Shown: positions 1 to 5,007, numbered from the stretch's first letter. The stretch is DNA of 6,916 bases from Cytophagales bacterium (GCA_011524675.1 WTJX01000586.1:1-6916); one strand, 5' to 3'. Translations and numbers: made by a program. Notes: generated by a model from the sequence alone, not told the origin.

Positions 1-596
1 GTCAAAGAATCAGAAGGATACTGCCATGTAGTCGCACCCATTACATCATCAAGTTTCCAGTCTTTCTTAGAAGTCTGTGGGTGATCGTTATGACAACTTA
101 CACATGGAGCTGCTTTAGCAACATCAGCAAACATAGCCGTATGTAATTTCACATCTTCTTCATAGAAGAATTCAGGCTCTTTTGTAGCTTTGATTTTTTG
201 GAACAATTCAGCTTGCTTTCCTTCAAACTTGTTAGAAGCATTGATAGGGAAGTCAGAACCTAAGTATAGTCCTAAAGGCACATCACTTTTTCTGATACTT
301 GCTGAGATTCCTCTTAAGAATAAAGCTGGAAGTGGTCCTGCTTCTACTTCGTCATCTCTCCAATCTTCATCAAACTTAAGGCCTTGTTTCTTCAAACCAC
401 CTACAATTCTTTTGGTATAAGTAGTTCTTGTAACATTGTTTTCCATGGCAACCATAGTCAATACCTCCTCTACAGAGCATACTTTTGGTGCACTTGCTTC
501 TTCTGTTCCTCCTTCAGTAGGTACTCCACCACAAGAAGATAATACTACAGCGGCTGTTGCAATACAGCTCGCGATTTTTACTTTAATCATATTCAT
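1..596 (-). CDS. Tll0287-like (DUF3365) heme-binding lipoprotein, C-terminus cut by window edge
   Basis: The reading frame runs from ATG at 596 to the window edge, giving 198 complete codons with no stop. A second in-frame ATG at 590 is an equally possible start. Residues 1-22 form a lipoprotein signal: a charged start, a hydrophobic stretch and the lipobox LSSC with Cys22 followed by Gly-Gly, so the mature protein should be a lipid-anchored envelope protein. A low-complexity Gly/Glu linker leads into a domain from about residue 38. That domain has the SDFPIN-x-SNKFE pattern (about 110-125), a CVSCH c-type heme motif (Cys165, Cys168, His169), then HP and a WKLDDVMGA stretch (180-188). This order is typical of the Tll0287-like/DUF3365 family, a heme-binding PAS-like sensor domain often fused to histidine kinases. 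Here it follows a lipoprotein signal, with no kinase seen up to the edge. Cys40 could be a second axial ligand, by analogy with what I recall for Tll0287. It lies downstream of the globin gene on the same strand. A sensory or electron-transfer role is inferred. Confidence 0.85.
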   Translation of the reverse strand, partial: MNMIKVKIASCIATAAVVLSSCGGVPTEGGTEEASAPKVCSVEEVLTMVAMENNVTRTTYTKRIVGGLKKQGLKFDEDWRDDEVEAGPLPALFLRGISASIRKSDVPLGLYLGSDFPINASNKFEGKQAELFQKIKATKEPEFFYEEDVKLHTAMFADVAKAAPCVSCHNDHPQTSKKDWKLDDVMGATTWQYPSDSL

Positions 597-621
597 TCGT
601 TATTTAGTTTAGGGTTTTTAT

Positions 622-652
622 AAAAAAAAGTAATCAAGCCTTGCGACTTGAT
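622..652 (-). terminator. Hairpin with T-run after the globin gene (intrinsic terminator or attenuator)
   Basis: Read on the minus strand, ATCAAGTC and GGCTTGAT pair over 8 bp (one T-G wobble) around a GCAA tetraloop, and eight T's follow after TAC. It starts 10 bp after the globin stop codon and ends 25 bp before the lipoprotein start. It would end globin transcripts, or let only part of them read into the lipoprotein gene. I see no good TAnnTTTG box between the hairpin and the lipoprotein start, which favours partial read-through. Confidence 0.65.
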
Positions 653-661
653 AGGTAAATA

Positions 662-1123
662 TTAATAAGCAGCTTCTTTCATTACGCTTGCCATCACACC
701 ATAAGTGTCTGTCCATGCAGCTTTTACTTTAGGAGTGAAGTCATCACCAAGACCAGCTTCCAATGCACCTAATAAAGCTGCACCTACAGTGTCATAGTGT
801 GCTGGCTCCACCTTGTAATCTACGTGTCTCTTACCAAGACCTTGTAGTACAGGGATCAAAGCATCTATGTCACTCAAGCCGTTTACTGCTGCAACTAACA
901 TATCTCTCAATTTGTTTTTCTGTCCTTTCATAGCTTCTTCGTTGTCAGGAAATATTGCCTTTAACTTAGGGTCTATTTCAAAAAGCTTAGTATAAAAGAT
1001 ATCTACAGCAGTGTCTGCTATAGGAATTACTTTCTTGAATGATTCTTGTACCAATGATACAGTTTCTGCGCTTAATGGACTATCATCTTTTGACTTTCCT
1101 CCGAATAACTTTTTTAAGAACAT
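662..1123 (-). CDS. Single-domain globin (bacterial hemoglobin)
   Basis: This 153-residue protein is a complete globin fold without the FAD/NAD reductase part of flavohemoglobins. It should bind heme b in the cytoplasm and handle O2 or NO. Aligned by eye with Vitreoscilla hemoglobin: FYTKLFEIDP puts Tyr44 at B10, Gln68 in MKGQKNKL sits at distal E7, His100 in LGKRHVDY is the proximal F8 ligand, Tyr110 in PAHYDTVG is G5, and Trp137/Tyr141 lie in helix H (AAWTDTYGV). Tyr B10 with Gln E7 is the usual O2-stabilising pair in bacterial globins. The H23 Glu that completes the proximal His-Tyr-Glu set in Vitreoscilla hemoglobin seems to be Ala152 here, which would fit an O2/NO-binding protein that lacks a reductase partner domain; that reading is inference. 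A basic leader (MFLKKLFGGKSK, residues 1-12) precedes helix A. A promoter-like box and a dyad lie directly upstream, and hemA is divergent. The actual ligand is unknown. Confidence 0.92.
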   Translation of the reverse strand: MFLKKLFGGKSKDDSPLSAETVSLVQESFKKVIPIADTAVDIFYTKLFEIDPKLKAIFPDNEEAMKGQKNKLRDMLVAAVNGLSDIDALIPVLQGLGKRHVDYKVEPAHYDTVGAALLGALEAGLGDDFTPKVKAAWTDTYGVMASVMKEAAY

Positions 1124-1152
1124 AATAAATGGATTAGTTAATTGATTGTTTT

Positions 1153-1168
1153 TAAGTATTTATACTTA
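1153..1168. promoter_or_regulatory. Perfect 7-bp-arm dyad at the globin transcription start (candidate operator)
   Basis: TAAGTAT and ATACTTA flank a TT spacer, so both 7-bp arms match exactly. The element abuts the downstream edge of the globin -7 box (1169-1176). It would therefore cover the expected start point of transcription, where a repressor would block initiation. An RNA hairpin at the 5' end of the message is the alternative. The half-site AAGTATA occurs twice more in this gap (1233-1239 and 1354-1360). The factor is unknown. Confidence 0.5.
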
Positions 1169-1176
1169 CAAATGTA
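1169..1176 (-). promoter_or_regulatory. Bacteroidota-type -7 promoter element for the globin gene
   Basis: Read on the minus strand this is TACATTTG, an exact match to the TAnnTTTG -7 element of Bacteroidota. Transcription would start near 1162-1165, about 40 nt before the globin ATG. There is no clear TTG at the -33 position, only a T6 run (1194-1199) 17 nt upstream, so the promoter may be weak or dependent on an activator. Confidence 0.6.
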
Positions 1177-1240
1177 TGGAAGCATGTTCGTTTAAAAAAT
1201 GTTATTTGCATGATTAAATCGTATTTTTAAACAAGTATAA

Positions 1241-1258
1241 AACTGCGATATGGCAGTT
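1241..1258. promoter_or_regulatory. 18-bp near-palindrome in the middle of the globin/hemA gap
   Basis: AACTGCGATATGGCAGTT has perfect 6-bp outer arms (AACTGC/GCAGTT) and an inner ATAT, with only one mismatched pair between them. It lies 118 bp from the globin start and 120 bp from the hemA start, almost exactly central. It is followed by T-rich DNA on the plus strand, but no plus-strand gene ends upstream, so a terminator is unlikely. A binding site for a dimeric regulator acting on both genes is the simplest reading, and it is inference. Confidence 0.4.
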
Positions 1259-1292
1259 AAAGTTTTGTTTTACTTTCATTATTTTGTGTAAA

Positions 1293-1300
1293 TCTATTTG
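1293..1300 (+). promoter_or_regulatory. Possible -7 element for hemA
   Basis: TCTATTTG matches TAnnTTTG except at the second base. It lies 79 bp before the hemA ATG. The nearest TTTG upstream (1264-1267) is 25 bp away, slightly too far for a standard -33 element. Nothing better was found in the 120 bp ahead of hemA. Confidence 0.25.
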
Positions 1301-1378
1301 TTTACTCTATTTTTCTCAATTAGGTTACAATAATTAAACAAATCAAGAAAACTAAGTATAATTACATAGTGTGCTTTT

Positions 1379-2665
1379 ATGAATAAGCTTGAAAACTTTA
1401 GGTGTATATACATATCTTATAAACACGCTTCACTAGACGAAAGAAGTATGTTTTACTTAAATGAAAGTGAAACACGACTTTTTATACATCATGTCAATGA
1501 TGTGTTGGGAATAAAAGAAGTACTGCTCATTGCCACTTGCAACAGGTTTGAGTTATATTATATGCATGACGAAAATGTAGATGCTTCTTTAGTTTCTTTA
1601 TTAAAAGCCTTCAAAGGAATCTCTCATAGCGCAGAAGAACTCTTAGCCAAATGTATTCCTTTATACGGTGTCCAAGCGTGTGAGCATCTTTTTAGAGTAT
1701 CGCTTGGCTTAGAATCTCAAATACTAGGGGATTTACAGATCATTACCCAAGTCAAAAAAGCCTATCAAATAAGCTGTGAAGAGAACTCGGCAGCCATATT
1801 TTTGCATCGCTTGTTACATGCTATCTTTTACACCAACAAACAGGTAGTGCAAACCACCTCTTTCAAAGAAGGTACAGCATCTACTTCGTATGCTTGTTTC
1901 TCCCTTACAAATCAACTGTCAAAAACCTTTATTACACCTCAAATAGCCGTAGTAGGTGCCGGAGACATAGGCAAAGATGTATGTTTGCATCTAAGTCAAA
2001 ACGGTTTTGATAATGTTATTGTTCTGAATAGAACGGTAGAAAAAGCAGAGGCAGTAGCTAAGCAGTGTGGTTTTAGGTATGCAGGTTTAGACAGATTGAA
2101 CCAAGAAATCCAACATAGTCAAATCGTAATCTCTACAGTAGAACACAATACTGCCATCATCCAAAAGGATATGCTACAAGAGATGGATATAGCACTCAAA
2201 TTTTTTATTGATTTATCTGTACCCAACAGCATTGATAGTGCTATAAAACAAATACCAGGGGTAGAATTATTCGATATAGACGATCTGCAACAAGACATAG
2301 ACAAGGTACAAGAAAAAAGAAAAGGAGCGATCCCTGTCATAGAAAATATTATATCTGCTGCCATAGCAGACTTCTGCAAATGGACAGAAGAAATCACAGT
2401 AAACCCAGTCATCAACCAACTAAAGTCTAGTCTAAACGAGATTAGAATGGCAGAAATTGCAAAGTTTAGCCCTAAGATATCGGCCAAAGAAAAACATTTG
2501 GTAGAAGAGATTACAGAAAATATGATTCAGAAGATCATTAAGTTTCCTGTCATGGAGTTGAAATCCGCCTGCAAGAGAGGAGAAGAAGATACACTTTCCG
2601 AGATGATCCAAAACCTATTTAAGCTCGAAAAGAGTATGGAAACTGTAGCTTCCAAAACCTTTTAA
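1379..2665 (+). CDS. hemA: Glutamyl-tRNA reductase
   Basis: This enzyme reduces glutamyl-tRNA(Glu) with NADPH to glutamate-1-semialdehyde, the first committed step of the C5 route to heme and other tetrapyrroles. At 428 residues it is full length. The N-terminal catalytic domain carries ATCNRFE with nucleophile Cys54; most family members have CNRTE, so Phe57 in place of Thr is a small oddity. The linker motif GLESQILGD (110-118) with QVKKAY (124-129) is well conserved. The NADPH-binding domain has VVGAGDIG (191-198) followed by VLNRT (215-219). A long helical C-terminal dimerisation domain spans roughly 300-415. The start is the ATG just after an AT-rich leader; no other in-frame ATG fits the usual N-terminus better. 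It is divergent from the globin gene and 103 bp ahead of def, which has its own promoter. I see no hemC, hemL or hemB nearby, so it is not in a heme operon here. Confidence 0.96.
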   Translation: MNKLENFRCIYISYKHASLDERSMFYLNESETRLFIHHVNDVLGIKEVLLIATCNRFELYYMHDENVDASLVSLLKAFKGISHSAEELLAKCIPLYGVQACEHLFRVSLGLESQILGDLQIITQVKKAYQISCEENSAAIFLHRLLHAIFYTNKQVVQTTSFKEGTASTSYACFSLTNQLSKTFITPQIAVVGAGDIGKDVCLHLSQNGFDNVIVLNRTVEKAEAVAKQCGFRYAGLDRLNQEIQHSQIVISTVEHNTAIIQKDMLQEMDIALKFFIDLSVPNSIDSAIKQIPGVELFDIDDLQQDIDKVQEKRKGAIPVIENIISAAIADFCKWTEEITVNPVINQLKSSLNEIRMAEIAKFSPKISAKEKHLVEEITENMIQKIIKFPVMELKSACKRGEEDTLSEMIQNLFKLEKSMETVASKTF

Positions 2666-2733
2666 AACTCAATACCTATTTTATCCAACAGACACTAACC
2701 GATTTATCTTTCATTTTTTTGACTGAAATAACT

Positions 2734-2741
2734 TACCTTTG
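2734..2741 (+). promoter_or_regulatory. Bacteroidota-type -7 promoter element for def
   Basis: TACCTTTG matches TAnnTTTG exactly and lies 27 bp before the def ATG, giving an expected 5' leader of about 20 nt. A TTTTTTTG run ends at 2721, only 12 bp upstream, too close for a standard -33 element. The box overlaps a TTG at 2739 that opens the reading frame, so that TTG is very unlikely to be the translation start. Confidence 0.65.
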
Positions 2742-2768
2742 TCCATTATATATAAAAACAAAGAAAGC

Positions 2769-3332
2769 ATGATACTGCCCATTGTAGCCTACGGCGATCC
2801 TGTATTGAGAAAAGAAGGAAAGGAAATACAAAAAGACGATGATAGCATCCCGAAGTTAATAGAAAACATGTTTGAAACCATGTATAATGCTCAAGGTGTA
2901 GGTTTAGCAGCTCCACAAATAGGCAAAAGCCTACGTTTATTTGTCATAGATGGAGGTCCTTTGTTAGAAGATGATGAAGACGAACAAGACAAAGAGTTTA
3001 AAAAAGTATTTATCAATCCACAAATTCTAGATGAGCAAGGTGATGAGTGGGCCTTTGAAGAAGGCTGTCTAAGCATACCTTCCATAAGAGAAGATGTTTA
3101 CAGATTTGACCAGCTTACTATACGTTATTTCGATCAAGACTGGAAAGAACATACCGAAACTTACGAAGGTCTGAAAGCTAGAATCATTCAGCATGAATAC
3201 GACCATATAGAAGGAGTACTCTTTACAGACTATCTGCCTCCACTCAAGAAAAGACTTTTGAAAAGAAAATTGGAAAACATATCCAAAGGAAAAATAGATA
3301 TGAGGTACAAAATGAAGTTCCCTAAAAAATAA
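2769..3332 (+). CDS. def: Peptide deformylase
   Basis: The product removes the formyl group from the N-terminal methionine of new proteins; it is a metal (Fe2+) hydrolase acting at the ribosome. The 187-residue form starts at ATG 2769 (MILPIVAYGDPVLR), the usual family N-terminus. The frame is open 30 bp further up to a TTG at 2739, but that TTG sits inside the promoter box. All three family motifs are present: GVGLAAPQIG (43-52), EGCLS with metal ligand Cys100, and QHEYDH (141-146) with ligands His142 and His146 and catalytic Glu143. An acidic insert (about 67-77) lies between motifs 1 and 2, and a basic tail follows residue 160. It is downstream of hemA with a separate promoter, and a weak hairpin follows the stop. 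Confidence 0.96.
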   Translation: MILPIVAYGDPVLRKEGKEIQKDDDSIPKLIENMFETMYNAQGVGLAAPQIGKSLRLFVIDGGPLLEDDEDEQDKEFKKVFINPQILDEQGDEWAFEEGCLSIPSIREDVYRFDQLTIRYFDQDWKEHTETYEGLKARIIQHEYDHIEGVLFTDYLPPLKKRLLKRKLENISKGKIDMRYKMKFPKK

Positions 3333-3335
3333 ACT

Positions 3336-3360
3336 AGCATTAGAATATGCTTTAAATTTT
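3336..3360 (+). terminator. Weak hairpin after def
   Basis: AGCAT (3336-3340) pairs perfectly with ATGCT (3347-3351) around a 6-nt loop, and TTAAATTTT follows. It begins 4 bp after the def stop codon. The stem is only 5 bp and the T tract is interrupted, so it would be a poor intrinsic terminator, but position and strand fit. Confidence 0.35.
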
Positions 3361-3400
3361 GGGTATAAAGAGAAAAAAAATAATGATGTTCTAAACTTTA

Positions 3401-3408
3401 TATCTTTC
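3401..3408 (+). promoter_or_regulatory. Possible -7 element for the DoxX-like gene
   Basis: TATCTTTC differs from TAnnTTTG only in the last base. It lies 40 bp before the TTG start at 3448. No TTG is seen at the -33 spacing. It would put the start of transcription near 3413-3416, upstream of both the TTG and an out-of-frame ATG at 3420. Confidence 0.3.
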
Positions 3409-3447
3409 TTTATTGTTTAATGAAAATACAAGATAAAACAGATATCA

Positions 3448-3837
3448 TTGAACAATATTACACATAAGCAGGCAGAAGCAGTAAGGTACTTATTCATTAT
3501 TCCATTGGGACTATTTGGGATCATGCACTTTATAGTTCCAAGTTTTTTTGAAACTATGGTACCCTCTTTCTTATCATATAGAAGCTTTTGGGTCTATTTT
3601 TCGGGAGTAGCCCTTACTGCTGCTAGTCTCAGCATTGCTGCCAAAGTCATTCCACGTTTAGCCTCTTTTTTGCTTACACTATTTGTACTTAGTTTTATTC
3701 TGACGGTAGATATCCCAGGGCTTTTTAATGAGTCCACACGTTATTTTAGGCTTGTTTCCCTTCTCAAAGACACCAGTTTACTAGGAGGATCACTTTTGTA
3801 TTACTTTTTGTTTGAACAGAAAAAAAAACACATCTAA
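3448..3837 (+). CDS. Small four-helix membrane protein, DoxX-like
   Basis: A 129-residue integral membrane protein with four predicted hydrophobic segments at about 12-32, 47-67, 70-90 and 104-122, and a basic cytoplasmic tail (KKKHI). The pattern GxMHFIVPSFFETMVPSFL after the first helix, a GVALTAASL-type second helix and a final LLKDTSLLGGSLLYY segment resemble the DoxX/MauE-like superfamily, whose members are small quinone-related or redox-linked membrane proteins. The assignment is by overall pattern and the function is unknown. No in-frame ATG exists before residue 26, and an in-frame TGA lies at 3421, so TTG at 3448 is the best start. An ATG at 3420 in the next frame opens a 15-codon peptide ending at 3467 that overlaps this start. 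A run of nine A's (3820-3828) encodes the lysine-rich tail. It converges with the minus-strand lipoprotein gene, with 12 bp between the stops. Confidence 0.7.
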   Translation: MNNITHKQAEAVRYLFIIPLGLFGIMHFIVPSFFETMVPSFLSYRSFWVYFSGVALTAASLSIAAKVIPRLASFLLTLFVLSFILTVDIPGLFNESTRYFRLVSLLKDTSLLGGSLLYYFLFEQKKKHI

Positions 3838-3849
3838 AGAAACACATTC

Positions 3850-4527
3850 TTAGTTTCTAACAAATAGCCACTTCACAGGACGGTATATACCTAAAAAAAT
3901 GTAACCAATGATACCGGGCTTTTTCTTTTCTTTCCAATAAACAGTGATAGTAGCGAATTCAGCCAAATGGTTCGAGCTGTCTATATATCTTATTAGTGAA
4001 TTTATTGTTTCGCTCAATCTTTCCAATTCTTTTTCAACTTTTTGTACGTCTTCAACATTTTCTGCTTTTGTTAGTAGTTCTAAGTATCGTTCTCTAGATT
4101 TTTCGGCATTTTCGAGTTTTATATTATGGGTTTTTATTTCCATCTTAGTAAACACATCGTTAGCTATACTTTTTGAATATATTTTTCCTAAAGCACCTAT
4201 TTCTTTGATTGCTTTTTCAAGATTTTCGTTTTTTACTCTTACTATAGACGAATAACCAGCTATCTGACTTGCATAGCCTTTGTGTTTCTTTGCTATTTCT
4301 TTGAGTTGAGCATTGGCTGTATCTATGATGTTTACCGATAATCTAAGAGATACAGAGCGAATGACTTTTTCCTCGAATACTTTATCTTCATCTCGTTCTA
4401 AGTAGTTTGTCTTTATGGAAGCATAATTTCTAGTATTTGGTCTTGAATATCTTTTTACAGCGGGAGAGCAACTGATAAATGTTCCGCTAAGAATAGCACT
4501 CAAAATGATAGCTGTTAGTTTGTTCAT
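3850..4527 (-). CDS. DUF4349-type lipoprotein
   Basis: The 225-residue product begins at ATG 4527 (MNKLTAIILSAILSG) with a lipoprotein signal ending at FISC, Cys20, so it should be anchored in the envelope. An in-frame ATG at 4557 would add ten residues (MYNEELNKKL) before the signal peptide, but those bases belong to a duplicated intergenic repeat, so I reject it. The mature part matches the DUF4349 pattern: a basic strand IRSVSLRLSV (about 56-65), AQLKEIAKKHKGYASQI (73-89), VKNENLEKAIKEIGALGKI (98-116), then a long charged helix predicted as coiled coil (about 130-180, including DVQKVEKELERL), a strand FATITVYWKE, and a C-terminal hydrophobic stretch (GIIGYIFLGIYRPVKWLFV). Family function is not established; a membrane-linked coiled-coil role is the most that can be said. 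No clear -7 box is visible upstream, where the repeat region begins 12 bp before the start. Confidence 0.82.
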   Translation of the reverse strand: MNKLTAIILSAILSGTFISCSPAVKRYSRPNTRNYASIKTNYLERDEDKVFEEKVIRSVSLRLSVNIIDTANAQLKEIAKKHKGYASQIAGYSSIVRVKNENLEKAIKEIGALGKIYSKSIANDVFTKMEIKTHNIKLENAEKSRERYLELLTKAENVEDVQKVEKELERLSETINSLIRYIDSSNHLAEFATITVYWKEKKKPGIIGYIFLGIYRPVKWLFVRN

Positions 4528-4538
4528 AAGTTTTTTAT

Positions 4539-4589
4539 TTAATTCTTCATTATACATTATTAATTAATCTAAAGCCACTTCCGTGGAAT
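4539..4589. repeat. 51-bp direct repeat, copy 1
   Basis: The first 42 bases (4539-4580) are identical to 4761-4802, and the match continues with two mismatches to 4589. The copy ends in a small hairpin, CCAC-TTCC-GTGG (4575-4586). It starts 11 bp upstream of the lipoprotein ATG and supplies a spurious in-frame ATG at 4557. Any promoter for that lipoprotein probably lies in or behind this copy. Confidence 0.9.
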
Positions 4590-4592
4590 GAT

Positions 4593-4672
4593 AACGTCCC
4601 TAAGTCTTTATGTGTATAGGTCAATACGTCTTTACGTCTCTATGTCAATACGTCCTTACGCTCTTTTGTCTC
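4593..4672. repeat. Array of ten degenerate 8-bp units (TACGTCnn)
   Basis: Ten consecutive units keep exact 8-bp phase. Consensus is TAcGTC followed by TT, CT or AA; variants include TACGTCTT (4625), TATGTCAA (4641) and TACGTCCT (4649). The first (AACGTCCC) and last (TTTGTCTC) are the most diverged. It directly follows repeat copy 1, and the same unit family recurs after copy 2. Confidence 0.85.
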
Positions 4673-4673
4673 A

Positions 4674-4709
4674 AAAATCGTAAATAGTCAATCGTTCAAT
4701 CGTAAATCG
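4674..4709. repeat. Array of ~7-bp units ending in TCG
   Basis: Five units: AAAATCG, TAAATAG, TCAATCG, TTCAATCG (8 bp) and TAAATCG. Four of the five end in ATCG. It follows the octamer array with almost no gap, as if one unit type had changed into another. Confidence 0.7.
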
Positions 4710-4760
4710 TTGTACTTTTCAATAACGCTCAACTCTCACCATCCCCACTACTCCCCATTA

Positions 4761-4811
4761 TTAATTCTTCATTATACATTATTAATTAATCTAAAGCCAC
4801 TTTCTTGGAAT
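4761..4811. repeat. 51-bp direct repeat, copy 2
   Basis: Offset from copy 1 by exactly 222 bp, with 42 identical bases (4761-4802) and two mismatches in the last nine. The mismatches alter the small hairpin seen in copy 1 (the CCAC/GTGG stem becomes CCA/TGG). The core itself reads as 7-bp steps: TATTAAT (4759), TCTTCAT, TATACAT, and TATTAAT again (4780). Confidence 0.9.
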
Positions 4812-4825
4812 AAAATCTAGCTCTT

Positions 4826-4881
4826 CACGCCTTCACGCCTTTACGCCTTTACGTCCTTACGTCCTTACGTCAATAGGTCTT
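4826..4881. repeat. Second array of 8-bp units (TACGTCnn family)
   Basis: Seven units in exact 8-bp phase grade from CACGCCTT (two identical copies, 4826 and 4834) through TACGCCTT to TACGTCCT (two copies, 4850 and 4858), TACGTCAA and TAGGTCTT. TACGTCCT is identical to a unit of the first array at 4649. The array follows repeat copy 2, mirroring the order at copy 1. Confidence 0.85.
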
Positions 4882-4883
4882 AA

Positions 4884-4960
4884 AACCTCAAACCCTCAAC
4901 CCATAACCCATAACCCATCACTCATAATTCAACTAAACACTAATCGTTAATCACTAACCA
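4884..4960. repeat. Array of eleven degenerate 7-bp units
   Basis: Eleven units keep 7-bp phase throughout. Three identical AACCCAT units (4898-4918) form the centre, preceded by AACCTCA and AACCCTC. The units then drift through CACTCAT and AATTCAA to CTAAACA, CTAATCG, TTAATCA and CTAACCA. Unit length is conserved better than unit sequence. Confidence 0.75.
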
Positions 4961-5007
4961 CTGAAAGCCTTCTTCATTTTTTTAACTGTTTCGTCCTATT
5001 GAAAAGG

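Larger units (their letters stand above)
4528..5007. other. 480-bp gene-free region filled with short repeats
   Basis: No reading frame with a credible start or protein-like composition is present between rarA and the DUF4349 gene. From 4539 to about 4967 nearly all bases belong to a ~51-bp direct repeat (two copies) or to runs of degenerate 7- or 8-bp units, listed separately. The last 40 bp before the rarA stop (4968-5007) are plain AT-rich sequence without an obvious terminator for rarA. The composition differs from the flanking genes: the plus strand is rich in C and T, with almost no G in some stretches (for example 4884-4940). Confidence 0.8.

Noticed and set aside
190..420. Plus-strand open frame inside the lipoprotein gene
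   Set aside because: It is the shadow of the minus-strand DUF3365 frame, whose lipobox and CxxCH motifs are convincing. The same reasoning removes the opposite-strand frames inside hemA, def, the DUF4349 gene and rarA.
3820..3828. A9 run as a phase-variation switch in the DoxX-like gene
   Set aside because: Slippage there would only change the last few residues of the tail, so a functional switch is unlikely.
3838..3858. Hairpin AGAAAC/GTTTCT between the converging DoxX-like and DUF4349 genes as a terminator
   Set aside because: The stem is 6 bp with a 9-nt loop and overlaps the end of the minus-strand gene. There is no T-run on the plus strand, and on the minus strand the T9 tract is 9 nt too far away.
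4528..4557. Ten extra N-terminal codons for the DUF4349 lipoprotein from ATG 4557
   Set aside because: The codons derive mostly from the duplicated 51-bp repeat, and they would bury the lipoprotein signal behind a charged leader.
4884..4918. Telomere-like or origin iterons (AACCCAT units)
   Set aside because: The resemblance to telomeric CCCTAA-type repeats is superficial. The units drift into unrelated 7-mers, and no replication initiator gene or DnaA-box cluster is nearby.
4593..4960. CRISPR array
   Set aside because: The units are 7-8 bp with no spacers of constant length between repeats of 20 bp or more, and no cas genes are present.
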